A stretch of 21,291 nt of DNA, taken from Syncephalis plumigaleata (Eukaryota > Zoopagomycota > Zoopagomycetes > Zoopagales > Piptocephalidaceae). The notes beneath the pieces are model-generated. The model made no database searches. It was given only the letters and a program-made list of their open reading frames with translations, and was not told the origin of the DNA. Of the stretch, positions 8,346 to 18,769 are shown one piece after another (positions within the stretch are counted from its first letter, which is position 1; every line of letters starts with the position of its first letter). A program made the translations under genes and the position numbers. Location of the stretch: the NCBI GenBank assembly GCA_025201365.1, contig JAIXMF010000242.1, forward strand, positions 1 to 21,291, written 5' to 3'.

Positions 8346-8708
8346 GTGTGGATAATAATGAAGCATGGTGTTCAAGTCTTTCTCATTGACGAGATATCCT
8401 ACTGTTACTTGTCATGTCTTCTTACTATGAGTATAATCTATAACAATATACTAATTCATTATTCTATTAGATGCACACATCAGAATTGTAAAGATGACAT
8501 GAAAGGTAAAGGATTCGAGTATCATGTATGGAATCGGGATATGGCAGCATGTCTGACCTTTATTCAGATTATTCTCAGTCTTCGCAATGGAAATGGTGTT
8601 CTAATACAATTTCATCAAAGTGTCATTACTTCTAAACATTCAAGAAATGAAGGACAACAAGAAACAACTTATTCGAGATTGTTATCGCTTTCACATCTAA
8701 ATACATAA
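8346..8708 (+). pseudogene. C-terminal fragment resembling a Fanzor (eukaryotic TnpB-like) nuclease
   Basis: Fanzor proteins are RNA-guided DNA nucleases of eukaryotic transposons. Their C-terminus has a RuvC-II segment ending in a V/I-DE-x-x-TS-like motif, a four-Cys zinc ribbon, then W-N/H-RD-x-NA-x-x-NI carrying the last RuvC catalytic Asp. This 120-residue frame shows the same order: VFLIDEISYCYLSC (residues 11-24), CTHQNC (43-48), WNRDMAACLTFIQI (62-75, candidate catalytic Asp 65) and a GNGVLIQF stretch like the GN-x-RP-x-x-F tail. RuvC-I, the guide-binding domains and most of the usual 400-700 residues are absent; the fragment lies directly upstream of the F-box start, in opposite orientation. 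A 40-nt intron-like segment (8431-8470) is present, but splicing it would break the frame. I read it as a relic; a short domesticated peptide is less likely. Confidence 0.55.
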
Positions 8709-9168
8709 GTTTCATTAACACTAATAGTAGCATATGATATTGCAAAAGGCGCTGAAATAAACTCAGCTTCTATATAATCAAAAAAGGTTATCCTAATGGA
8801 ATATTATTGAATAACGAAGTGTTCAATGCACACGAGTATCAATTGCTTTATACAGCGAGTTGATTAGCATAATATCCATTAATATTTTGCTACAATTGGC
8901 TTTCGGGGAATAGTCTGTTTCCGTAGATGGATGGAGTACAAGTACACGAGGATGTCCTAACTTCACTGTTATACCATCAACAATATATAGTCTCTTCCTC
9001 TCTCTCTCCCCCTTCCCTTCCATTCACCTTGTCTCTAATTAGCACGTCTTGATTGATCTTTTTTTTCTCATTCTGACCACGTTTTCCTTCCCTTCTCACT
9101 CTTACTCTCTCATAGTCCTTCATTCTTACGCTTATAATTATTACGTACTTACTTATTCTACGCGTCTC
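8709..9168 (+). promoter_or_regulatory. upstream region of the first secreted-protein gene
   Basis: No convincing gene. CT-rich tracts at about 8990-9022 and 9060-9115 precede the start at 9169 and look like the core promoter/5' leader. A minus-strand open frame (8823-9023) has no recognisable family and its N-terminus is coded by the CT tract, so I did not call it. Confidence 0.4.
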
Positions 9169-9801
9169 ATGAATCTCTCTAGAATACGCTTGCTGCTCAT
9201 TAGCAGTATAGCAGTGAGCATGACTATAAGTTCATGGTTTGGGATAACGCAAGCGGATATCGCCATTGAACATCCTGAAATTGATATTAAATTGACGTCG
9301 CATAGAAATGAAGCAGCTGAGGTGAACGATAATAACTTTCTTCGTATCTATCCTACCTACCGTTTAATAGGTCCGCCAAACAGCGTGAAAGGCAATCGTA
9401 CGAGTGACTCGCCCTGGATAGGTCGTAGTCGTACTACGTTTGTCGATAAAGATGGCTGTACCGCTCGTATTGCAGACGTACGTTACTCGATATTCAATCG
9501 GCAGCCCTACGAGATACAATTCACGGATTACGATAAACAGGGCAGAATCACTAAGCAAGCATGTGTGACTATAACGACAAAGCGTCGACTGCACCGCACT
9601 ACTCAAAGAATCGATATTATATTCGATGATGATAAAGAGGAGCAGATTATCATTAAGAGTAATCCGCTAACCGATGTCATTAATAAGATTATCGTGATAC
9701 GTTCATGGGCTGATGTAACCATCCTGGAACCGACTAAATTCACCGAATATCGTTATTTGGAATACGAGGAAGGGTTGAAGCTTGTGACAGCACCACTTTA
9801 A
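9169..9801 (+). CDS. secreted protein of unknown family, tandem copy 1
   Basis: A single-exon frame of 210 residues begins with a signal peptide (MNLSRIRLLLISSIAVSMTI, cleavage probably after the Ala of GITQA at about 29). The same frame is open back to an ATG at 9049, but that 40-residue extension is coded by the CT-rich leader, so I chose 9169. The mature part is beta-rich by appearance and has two cysteines (in DGCTAR and ACVTI) that could form a disulfide, and an N-glycosylation site (NRT). It shares RIYPTYRLIGP and DYDKQGRI with the next gene (RIVPSVALVGP and DYDKEGEL), in the same order, so the two are diverged duplicates. No domain or function is recognised. Poly(A) signal at 9968. Confidence 0.7.
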   Translation: MNLSRIRLLLISSIAVSMTISSWFGITQADIAIEHPEIDIKLTSHRNEAAEVNDNNFLRIYPTYRLIGPPNSVKGNRTSDSPWIGRSRTTFVDKDGCTARIADVRYSIFNRQPYEIQFTDYDKQGRITKQACVTITTKRRLHRTTQRIDIIFDDDKEEQIIIKSNPLTDVINKIIVIRSWADVTILEPTKFTEYRYLEYEEGLKLVTAPL

Positions 9802-10603
9802 CCTTGTTCTTCTTCATCATCTCCTCTATTCCACCTATCGCGTATAGACTAATTCACTATGGGGTTGTCTATCGTTCGAGACAATGTAACGATTAGTATA
9901 ATATGGTGCATTATTTATTATGGTGATTATAAGGCAATATGTTCTTTATAAGCTAAATACCATTATCAATAAACTTTACGCAACTTTACTACTTGCTACT
10001 TGCTAATGTCTAACGTTTCAAGCTTGGATGGTTGGCTAAAAGGATGAGTTACCAGTCGTGGTGTCCCTTGTTTCATCGTTGAACAGCGTGTACACATTTA
10101 TTCTACGAGTTGATACGGATCCGTTTGAAGGATAGTTGAGGTAGTACGATACAAAGTGTCGCTACATCCTGTCTACATTTATGCGTGGATTCAATCAATG
10201 CATTATAGTTCAGTATATTTTGCTTTTCTTTACCATTCTATTATCCAGCATGATGTTATACAGCATATCAATAATATAACAGAATAATGGCTTTATTATA
10301 GGTAGCAATTATTCCGCTGGTATGGCCGTGTTAATCATGGCCTATGCTCGCCCCGTATCACCATTATTTACCCGTTTCAAGTGTTCTAAACTGACAAGTC
10401 AGCCTATGAGCGTATATATACATGTGTGTGCAAGTATGTACTGGTTTGTTCAAAGCTTTATCCCGTTACCATTTCATGCTACATTTATTTGTTTTCTCTC
10501 TCTCTCTCTCTTATTCAACGTGACATTATCATTGCTCCAATTAAACAGTAACGCCGGTCGTTATTATTACACAATAACAAACATATATATCAACATAACT
10601 AGA
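9802..10603 (+). other. spacer between the secreted paralogs: 3' UTR and promoter
   Basis: About 800 bp with no supported gene. It starts with the 3' UTR of the first copy. A plus-strand frame is open from 10322 into the second copy, but its translation is unlike the mature protein and contains the CT tract 10494-10514, a likely promoter element 90 nt before the chosen start at 10604. Confidence 0.5.
9968..9973 (+). terminator. AATAAA poly(A) signal of secreted copy 1
   Basis: AATAAA about 165 nt after the stop codon, the first clear signal in the 3' flank. Confidence 0.45.
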
Positions 10604-11338
10604 ATGTACGGTTTATCTACCATTCTGCTATGCTCTATGGCATTGACAGACATTGTCGCTCAAGCCACTCCCATTCCAACCATCGTGAAATCCGATTTGG
10701 ATGATGTTCTTCACCGTTTCAAGGGATTACAAGTACCACCGCCATCACCACCAATTTGGCCGTCGCCTCCTCCTTCTGAAGCAAGAGAAACCACTACTGC
10801 CCATAATATCAAGACTATCAATGGCAATGGCGTAATTCGTATCGTGCCAAGTGTCGCTTTGGTGGGTCCATCGCTTAGTAAATCGGAATTGATTATTCGT
10901 GGTCAGACTCCCGAGAATATCATACGTGTGGCCTTTAACAATGATAAGGGACAAATGCTACGCCTCGTTGACTACACGTATCCCAACGAGGATAATCCAA
11001 GTGTACGCTTGAACTATACCGATTTCACGTATGTAACAGAAACATCAAAAACAACAGAAACACCAGGAACATCGAAGGGTGATGATGCTATTATAAAGCG
11101 AGAATATGGCACGGCAATGATTACCTTTGATGCTGATATGGAGCGTGTTGAATCTGTCCAAGTGACTCGACCCAACAGTAAGGCGGAAATGGTCAAGTTG
11201 GATTACGATAAAGAAGGCGAATTGAGTGCCATCAATGTGGATGCCACTGCAACGTTTAACCCGCGTAGAATAACTGTAGATGCTGCTTTATTGGATGAAG
11301 CAGAAAAGACTGCCAAAGGTCCAGCGGTGCCCATCTAA
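10604..11338 (+). CDS. secreted protein of unknown family, tandem copy 2
   Basis: A single exon of 244 residues. It opens with a signal peptide (MYGLSTILLCSMALTDIVAQ, cleavage near residue 20), then a Pro-rich linker (PPPSPPIWPSPPPS, about 47-60). The rest has the same layout as the preceding gene: RIVPSVALVGPSLSKSE, a stretch of probable beta strands, and LDYDKEGEL near the end. A Thr/Ser-rich insertion (about 146-160) is absent from copy 1. It has an NYT glycosylation site. The frame is open upstream to an ATG at 10322, but a start there would bury the signal peptide inside the protein, so I chose 10604. No known domain recognised; secretion to the surface or medium is inferred. Confidence 0.7.
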   Translation: MYGLSTILLCSMALTDIVAQATPIPTIVKSDLDDVLHRFKGLQVPPPSPPIWPSPPPSEARETTTAHNIKTINGNGVIRIVPSVALVGPSLSKSELIIRGQTPENIIRVAFNNDKGQMLRLVDYTYPNEDNPSVRLNYTDFTYVTETSKTTETPGTSKGDDAIIKREYGTAMITFDADMERVESVQVTRPNSKAEMVKLDYDKEGELSAINVDATATFNPRRITVDAALLDEAEKTAKGPAVPI

Positions 11339-11355
11339 TCTAGTTTATATTGATG

Positions 11356-11361
11356 AATAAA
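11356..11361 (+). terminator. AATAAA poly(A) signal of secreted copy 2
   Basis: AATAAA 18 nt after the stop codon. Confidence 0.55.
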
Positions 11362-11449
11362 TCGTTATAGTCGATCTATCTATACTTAAGAGATTGAATG
11401 TTTGCATTTGCATTATTTTTATTTGAGGAATAGTCAAGCTATTATTAAG

Positions 11450-11455
11450 TTTATT
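11450..11455 (-). terminator. AATAAA poly(A) signal of the SUN-domain gene
   Basis: Minus-strand AATAAA about 72 nt beyond the stop at 11527; another lies at 11418-11423. The 188 bp between the two convergent genes holds only their 3' ends. Confidence 0.5.
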
Positions 11456-11526
11456 GAGATAGTAAGCATATTAATATACATATATTTATATAATTTATCC
11501 AATGAGAAGACGAACAAAGACTACTA

Positions 11527-14500
11527 CTAGTAAGATTTGGATTGATTATGTTCATCATTATTGTCCAGTAAGGAATCATGTATAGCATGCGAATCAATAG
11601 ATCGTGTATAGTCGTCATGTTCATCATCAATTCGATGATAACCCATAAATGAAATCGATTCTGATAGATTAGCCTTTTGCAATGATGATCCACTAGCGCT
11701 ACGTGATCTTAATCGAGTTGGTCCTCTAGATAAACGACAATGTCTAACGGATGTCTCTTCATTATCCATGAATGACATGAGCATATCATTGGAGGCAAGG
11801 TCATTCCTTGAATCATTGTAACTATGACTACCATGTTCATCATTAGATATCATCGATTCGTGCACTTCTTTAGTAGGCGTAGGACTGTGCACCTCGAATG
11901 ATTCCGCTGCCGATCTAGAATGCATAGGGGATAATGACGAGGATTGCTCTGATGGAAATCGTACCGAGTTGGGCGATGCAGGTGCCGACAACGCTTGTGC
12001 TCGTAGAAATGGCGATACCGACACCTGACCAGATATCGGTGTCCATGACATGATTGCATTGCTGGAAGCAGAGGGGAACCACACTGATACCGGCACGTAA
12101 ACAATGCCGACTAGTACTACGACGGCAAATATCAATAGTAATTGAATGAATCCCATACGTTTCTCGAACATAATCTAGTGAATGAATTAACAAATAAATG
12201 AATAGTTATACACTTCATAACTAATTACCTCATCTGCTAATACGTGAACCTTGAGATTTAGCTGATGTAGTTCTTGCAGTATAGCTTCCGTTTGTACTTG
12301 TTGCTTCTCTAATCGTTTTGCCAAATCCAATTCCGCTCTAGTTTTCTATGATTCACCATTGGTAAGCATATTCACAAATACATATACATATATACATCCG
12401 TCACTTACTAGTGCTTCAAATTGACTTTCCACATTGGCAAATACGCGATTCAATTCACGGCTTTGTTCCTCCAAGTAGCGATGTGACAATGTCAAATTCA
12501 GTTCCAGTGCGGATAAACGTTTCGTAATAGTACGGAATATACTCTCTTGAGTCGTAGCTGCAGGTGCGGGTGGAATAATCGGCATAACTGGAGATGGAGA
12601 CGGTGATGGAGGCGCGGGTGGTATGGATGATACTGAGAAGGAAGAGGAAGAGGAAGAGGAAGAGGAAGATGCAACATGAACAGGTACAACTGGTGCATCA
12701 ACCGATGGATTTTGTGTATCAACTGTTGCAGTAGGATTTGCACTAAGGATTGATGTACTAATATCAATTGTTCCCGTTGATATAGGATCACTATTCTCCG
12801 TATTATCTACATTGTCTGCTAAATGTGGTATAATAGTAGCAATAGTAGTATCTGTAGTAGTAGTAGTATCTGCAACAGTGACATCAGCAATAGTAGTAGT
12901 GGAAGTAGTGGAAGTGGCAATAGTCGAATCTGTAGCATCATTTTCATCTTGTATGTCTGATATGGATACATTTTGAGTTGTAGTAGTCGAGTCTACCGAG
13001 ATGGGTACGTTATCAGTTACATCGACTGATGGTAATGCATCTGAACTAGATTGAAGCGTATCATTCTGAACTGTCCCTGTATCGTTGATCATTGATGTTG
13101 ATGTTATTATTGATTCCGCATCATGAATAGAAGGTACATCGGATGGTTGTTCTTGTGTAGTACGTGTGTCATTACTACTATTATCACTACTATCATTGTT
13201 GCCATTATCTACTGTAGATGATTCATTGTTTGGAATAGATTTAGCATTGGTATCTACGTGTTCAGTCGTTTCATTTGGTGGCGAATCAGTTATCGTTTCC
13301 ATTTGTGTTGTAGTTTGAGCAAGTGTGGCTGCCTCGTTTAATAGTTGATCGGTAATCGTTGATTCCGCTGCTTGTTCCTCTCTTCGATATTGTTCCATCA
13401 TAGTTGGACCATAAACACGAAGTACACTTACAGGACAGTAGTACTCGTTGCCGTAATGTGATAGGAAATCGATACGAAGATAGCGTGTCCATAATATGGG
13501 ATTCTGCACATGAAATGCCTAAGCAAGTATTGCAATGATCATTAATAAACTAGTTATGTCACTCATTATTACGATTATATTGCTACCTGTAAGTCTCGTG
13601 CATTACGTGCTTGATAATGACCAAGTGTACGCCAGTTTGTATGGCCACTACGTAGATACTGATCTGTTACAGATATACGGAAATCTTTAAACATTGACGA
13701 GAAGAACTCGTGATTAGCCAGCATGACCGTATCCACTAGGATTTCATCGCATAATTCGATAATAACAAATTTCTTGGCAGAACATCGATTAAGCATGTAC
13801 TAGGAGGGTGGGGGAGAGAGTGTAGGTAGGCAGATTGAGGATAACATCATATTAGCTAGATAATGATTAACTCATCCGATTGTCACGCTTACCTGTTCCT
13901 TGGTATCGAATAGGATAGCTGTCGCACCTTTAGCCTCACTATTCGTTGCTAGAACCGTGGCACCACAATCAAATGACGCGTAATTCGATTGATCACGCAT
14001 ATCTTTCATATCAACTGGCGGTGTAGGTATAACTACTGTAGTGGCCGTTGTTGATGTAGTAGGAGTAGCTATCGCTAATGCATCTGTCATATCATTTGAT
14101 GATTCAGGTATGCCACCAGATGGTTTATCCAACAATGTCGTGTCTTTTCCCTCCTTATTCATATTACCATTCATATTGTTACGAGCTGTATTAGGTGCGG
14201 ATGATGGTGGCATTGGTCTAGCTTGATAGTTGCCGGAATTACGTCGACTAGCGGCCATTTTATCAAGTCGTTCATCGGCATCAAACAGATAAGCGCTATC
14301 CTCACCATATCCATCATAGTCAGCGTTGTCTGACCGATTATCACGATCAGTTTCCGGTTCATTGGCTGCTTTATCCGGCGATGCACCCGTTCTATACGAT
14401 GTTCGCTGTTGCATATTCTGTTTCAACACTGCCTCGCGCCAGTCATCAAACGAGGGAAAATGAGCGCGATCGAGTCTAGCCTCTACGGTAGCATCGTTAC

Positions 14501-14798
14501 TCGGTTCACTTGGTGTGGATGTGCTGGATACCTCATTTACCGTTGCAGTACCTGTCTCCACGCTACTTGTCACCGTTGATGTCCATGCTGTAGTGGGTAC
14601 GGGCACATTTGACGATACAGACGATGTATTCCGTAAAGTGGCGGGACAAACAAAGAGGCACTCTAGCGTAGTGGGACTAGTTCCACCCTCACGGCACAAG
14701 TAACGTCCGTGGGAGGTATGTGGTTCGGCCAGTAGGAATGGCAAACGCGACATAATATAGAGGAGGATTCGGGCGGCTAGCGGTGAGAGATGCATCAT
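11527..14798 (-). CDS. SLP1/SUCO-type SUN-domain ER membrane protein
   Basis: Yeast Slp1 works with Emp65 to protect folding proteins in the ER; animal homologue is SUCO/Opt. Five exons (14798-13893, 13799-13587, 13518-12409, 12345-12229, 12174-11527) give 997 residues. Order: signal peptide (MMHLSPLAARILLYIMSRLP); Ser/Thr-rich lumenal region with a conserved-looking FPSFDDWREAVLKQ segment; SUN domain about 271-421 (NYASFDCGATVLATN, FVIIELCDEILVDT, NHEFFSSMFKD, WTRYLRIDFLSHYGNEYYCP, VYGPTMMEQY), matching the SLP1 class; a long Thr/Ser/Asp linker with poly-Ser coded by a GAAGAG repeat (12638-12668); a coiled coil (about 695-790); one transmembrane segment (about 791-813, LLLIFAVVVLVGIVYVPVSV); and a Ser-rich C-terminal tail of about 180 residues. 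It shares a 450 bp divergent promoter with the SUMO protease gene. Confidence 0.9.
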
Positions 14799-14805
14799 GT
14801 ATGCG

Positions 14806-14837
<32 letters not shown>

Positions 14838-15246
14838 TATGGTTGTATTGGTCGATACGACAACTCACTACTAGCACACACGTGTAACACGTAACAAGCT
14901 ATTAAACAAGAATCATGCGTAATACTCTCAATATTGCTGTACTACTAGAACAATTCGTAGAAGGATGAAGGGTCAACTAGGATAACAAGCAGTTATGTAA
15001 CGAGAGAGAGAGAGAAAGAGCGCGCGCGAAAGGGAGAGAGGAAGCGAGGTTTGACGAGTCCGCTAAGCTTTACACTTTTCTTTTGTCACACCTGTCATAA
15101 TCATTTACTCGTGTCCTTCTCGATCTATTCCGAATTGGTATATTCAACGATTACGTTTTCCTATAGTGCCAATTAGTATTGCTGATAGCGGGTCAAACTG
15201 GCTATTGCAATCTACATGTACAGCTGTGTTCACCTACAGACAGGAC
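14799..15246. promoter_or_regulatory. divergent promoter between the SUN gene and the SUMO protease gene
   Basis: No gene seen. A TATATG repeat (about 14805-14842) lies directly before the SUN start, in its 5' leader. A purine tract, GAGAGA-like (15001-15045), reads as a CT tract for the SUN gene. The plus-strand frame is open from 15166 into the protease gene and offers an earlier ATG, so its true start could be 81 nt upstream of the one chosen. Confidence 0.45.
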
Positions 15247-18200
15247 ATGGAGCATAAGCGGCCACCTGTCACGCCGATAAACACACGACCGGAATCATCC
15301 GGCCAGAAAAGGGCGATATCCATAGACTCTGACGAGGAGACTATACAAAAGATGGAATCCGACTGTCATACTGCTATGAAGCTAACATCGGTAGGTGCAC
15401 TTGAACTGCTAGTGCTATACGTGCTCTGTATTAACTATTTCGCTATGATAAAAAGAGGTTATCCACGGCTAATACGCAAGATAAGCAACTTTTACAAAGA
15501 CTATTGCCAAATATGACAAGGTAGCAATATAATAGCTGGTATATATATACATATATATATATATATTAATTGACTGGCATACACGTTCTTTATACTAGGA
15601 ATAATATGGTTGATACTCGTTTGTCTAAACCGGCCATTCCTATTAGTCTACCCACTAATCCAAGTGCATCAGTTAGACCAGCATCAATAGTACGAAACAC
15701 TGTAAGTATAATCGTAATACTATAGTTAATATATATATATATTTATATACATGTGGTTGTAGTATCATCGTAGTAGAGTCGGTCGTCCTTATCAACCGCG
15801 TAATACGTTAAATACAAAGTCATCACGCTTACACGATACTTCATCTAAAGGTGTACCGAATAATCGTAAGTAGCATAGGATAATGACATGCAATAAGCAT
15901 GCAACTAATGACTAAACCTAGTTGTATTTACAGCATCAGTAAAGCGAATAGCAAAACCTAGTAATCGACGTACAGCAACCCTAGAACGATATATGCTCAA
16001 TGATGAAGCATCACCAGCTGAAGTAATTGGTACAATTGGTGAAAGAAGCCATAAGCAACAGCAACAGCAAAGATCCTCACCTTCACTGTCAGCATTAGTA
16101 CAAATGACCCTCGATAATAGTAATAAACCAGCGATACTACGTGAAACATCAGTAGAACACGTCAAGACTACTAGACGTGCTGAATCAGCTTCACCCGATC
16201 ATGATTCGTTATCATTGGTAACAGAGTATTTATCTAGTAGTGGTGATGAAGATGCAGCATCACCGCATGAATCAATTGAATCTGAACATCATAGTAAAAG
16301 TGTATCAAAGAAGGTAGGAATACTCTATGTTTATTATTCATATATGGCATAACAATCTAACATCTCTATTATAGCAAAAGAATATACGCATTCCATTGAC
16401 TTCACTATTCATTGGTCAATATGAGATACCTACCGGTAGTCTCTCATTAGAGGTGACACCTAAACGTGTGCTAATGCTTCATACAGAAAATGAAGGAACC
16501 ATTATAATTCGACATAAGCGTGTTAAATATCTACAGGTAATTACTATAACATAATGAATAATGATAAACATATTAATTGCTTATGTATATCATCATCGTC
16601 ATCATCATCATCAATATAGACCTACATGTTACAAGAACCATTTGTATTGCGTATCAGTACGACACAACAGTTGGATGATCCCAAGTATGCAAAAGACTAT
16701 CGTCCCTGTAAGTATCACTATGTAGTTTGAGTATATGGAATATTCATTAATGATTTTGATTACATAGTTGTTCGCTCTTGTCCTTCCAGTTGGATTGTTT
16801 GTGTTATGAATTCGGGCAAGGATGAATTATGCGATATTATACATTTATTGGATCCTGATGAAACACGACATTCATCGATATCGTAAGTTATTAGCTATTA
16901 TACTATTGAATACATGATTAACGTAATAATCTATTAGTCAACAAGATTGGAGAGAGATTATAGGATCACTCGTACTTTCTACACAAAGGTAAGTGAAATA
17001 CAGTTATAAATTATATGAGTTATATAATATGATATACTTATATGTGAGTATTAGTGATAGTACAACCAATACTACTGCTATCAATGCTACTACCAATACT
17101 GCTACTGCTACTACTATTAATGAATCTCCTGATTCACCATCATCATCATCACCAATATCAGCACCAGCATCACCATTACCACCTATCAAGTAAGTGAACA
17201 GCAATAGCTCTCTATATATATATATGTATATAGAATGATCAACTTATGTTAACATGCGTATAATAAGCTCGTTTGTCTATCCATTCGATGGTGTCAAGGC
17301 CATTGCCATTAGTAATAATGACTATCAACGACTAAGAGATGGTGAATTTCTTAATGACACGATTATTGATTTCTATCTACGGTATGTGTAATCAATTACT
17401 ATAGTGTCCTACATATCATGTCTAATACTCTATTGAATAGTTATCATTTGGATTCATTAAAGTGTACACCTCAACTACTAGACAAGGTACATTTGTTTAA
17501 TACATTTTTCTATCATAAATTGACACAACATCAAAACAATGATTCAAGGTAAGAATTGGATTATGAATACTCGGACATGTCATTATTATCATTTACTAAT
17601 CATGTTCTCTATTATATATATATATATACATCCTTAGTGAGGGTGGATATCATCGTGTACGATCATGGACGAATAAGGTGGATATCTTTTCCAAACGATT
17701 TATCTTTATTCCTATCAATGAAAAGTAAGCTATAATGACTTGAATATAAGATATAGATATCATTGTCTCGTTAACTAATACACCTCTTAGTCTTCACTGG
17801 TATCTAGTACTTATTGGCAATTTGGATCAATGGATAAAATCACAAATGCCTGCCAAAGATGAAGAGAATGAAGGAGAAGGAGGAGAAAAGGAAGAGGAAA
17901 CGGATTACAATACAGAAACGGGTAATTCAGTACAACAAGAACAATCAATTGCTATGTCCACTCGATCAAAAGCACTTGATACGTATAAGACGTAAGTATA
18001 GAATATAAGAAGTAGTAGAGGAATGACAATGTATACTAATCTATATGATGATGATGATGATGATGACATCTAGTCCATTTATTGCTATATTCGATTCTCT
18101 GGGCAAAACATGCTATCAAACTGTGTTTAAAACATTGCGCAACTATATTTCCGCTGCTGCTTCCGATAAATTAGGAATTGACAACTTGGATACGAAACAG

Positions 18201-18587
18201 ATCCTAGGTCGATATGCCAAGGTAAATGAGCATGTATTGAATGGTGTCTAGATAGTTTGATCTAACAATCATAATACATTTAATGATCTTAGGTACCAAT
18301 CCAGGATAATTACTGCGATTGTGGTTTATTCCTTATATCCTATGCCGTACGCTATCTTGAAGTACCCAATCTGCTTACTTATCATTTGTTGGTAAGGATC
18401 ATCTATGTCATACTGTCACCTATAACTACTGATTACTAATGAGTTGCTTACACTACTTGTATAGCACAAATCGGATACAAGTGAATTATGGTTCACGACT
18501 GAAGAGGCCAGTCGTTATCGTGCTGGTCTACGTGAAACAATGGTACATCTATCTCGAGAGTATATGGAGTTCAAGAAACGATTGTAG
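15247..18587 (+). CDS. Ulp2/SENP6-7-type SUMO protease
   Basis: Cysteine protease (C48) that trims SUMO chains from nuclear proteins. Seventeen exons: 15247-15390, 15456-15520, 15599-15701, 15763-15865, 15934-16313, 16375-16536, 16620-16707, 16768-16882, 16938-16988, 17055-17189, 17268-17381, 17441-17548, 17638-17724, 17791-17991, 18074-18221, 18293-18391, 18465-18587; 741 residues. The N-terminus is disordered and basic with a short Gln run. Residues about 266-390 look like the PH-like domain of this group. A Thr/Asn/Ser/Pro-rich linker is coded by exon 10. The protease starts at SFVYPFDGVKAIAI with LRDGEFLNDTIIDFYLRY, VHLFNTFFYHKL and VDIFSKRFIFIPINE; the triad is His554 (LHWYLV), Asp626 (IFDSLG) and Cys678 (YCDCGL), with Gln672. 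An acidic insertion (about 568-600) between His and Asp fits Ulp2/SENP6-7 over Ulp1. Introns 1 and 10 end in AAG. Confidence 0.9.
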
Positions 18588-18627
18588 TATTTGTACACTA
18601 GTATTAGTAGCATTCTCTTAGCAAAAT

Positions 18628-18668
<41 letters not shown>

Positions 18669-18669
18669 C
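18628..18669. repeat. (AAC)14 microsatellite
   Basis: Fourteen uninterrupted AAC triplets, 40 nt downstream of the SUMO protease stop codon, probably in its 3' UTR and in the space between two convergent genes. Confidence 0.9.
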
Positions 18670-18693
18670 TTGTTCATCATTGATCCATGCATC

Positions 18694-18699
18694 TTTATT
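18694..18699 (-). terminator. AATAAA poly(A) signal of NDUFA9
   Basis: Minus-strand AATAAA about 70 nt after the NDUFA9 stop at 18770. Confidence 0.45.
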
Positions 18700-18769
18700 T
18701 CATTTGGAGTAAAAACAACAACGACCTCATCCTAATAATTATTAATTGATCTATTGATCCATTAATACT

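Noticed and set aside
8431-8470. Intron-like segment in the Fanzor-like fragment
   Set aside because: It has GTATAA, a TACTAAT branch and TTAG, but removing its 40 nt would break the frame that carries the zinc ribbon and WNRD motif.
8823-9023. Minus-strand open frame of 66 codons
   Set aside because: No family recognised; its N-terminal codons are the CT-rich promoter tract of the gene at 9169, and there are no splice sites tying it to other exons.
9049-9168. Upstream ATG extending secreted copy 1 by 40 residues
   Set aside because: The extension is coded by CT-rich leader and would place the signal peptide internally.
10322-10603. Upstream ATG extending secreted copy 2 by 94 residues
   Set aside because: Contains a CT tract and unrelated sequence; the signal peptide at 10604 is a much better start.
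16993-17204. Open frames on both strands around exon 10 of the SUMO protease
   Set aside because: They are read-through of a Thr/Asn/Ala repeat-rich exon and its flanking intron ends, not separate genes.
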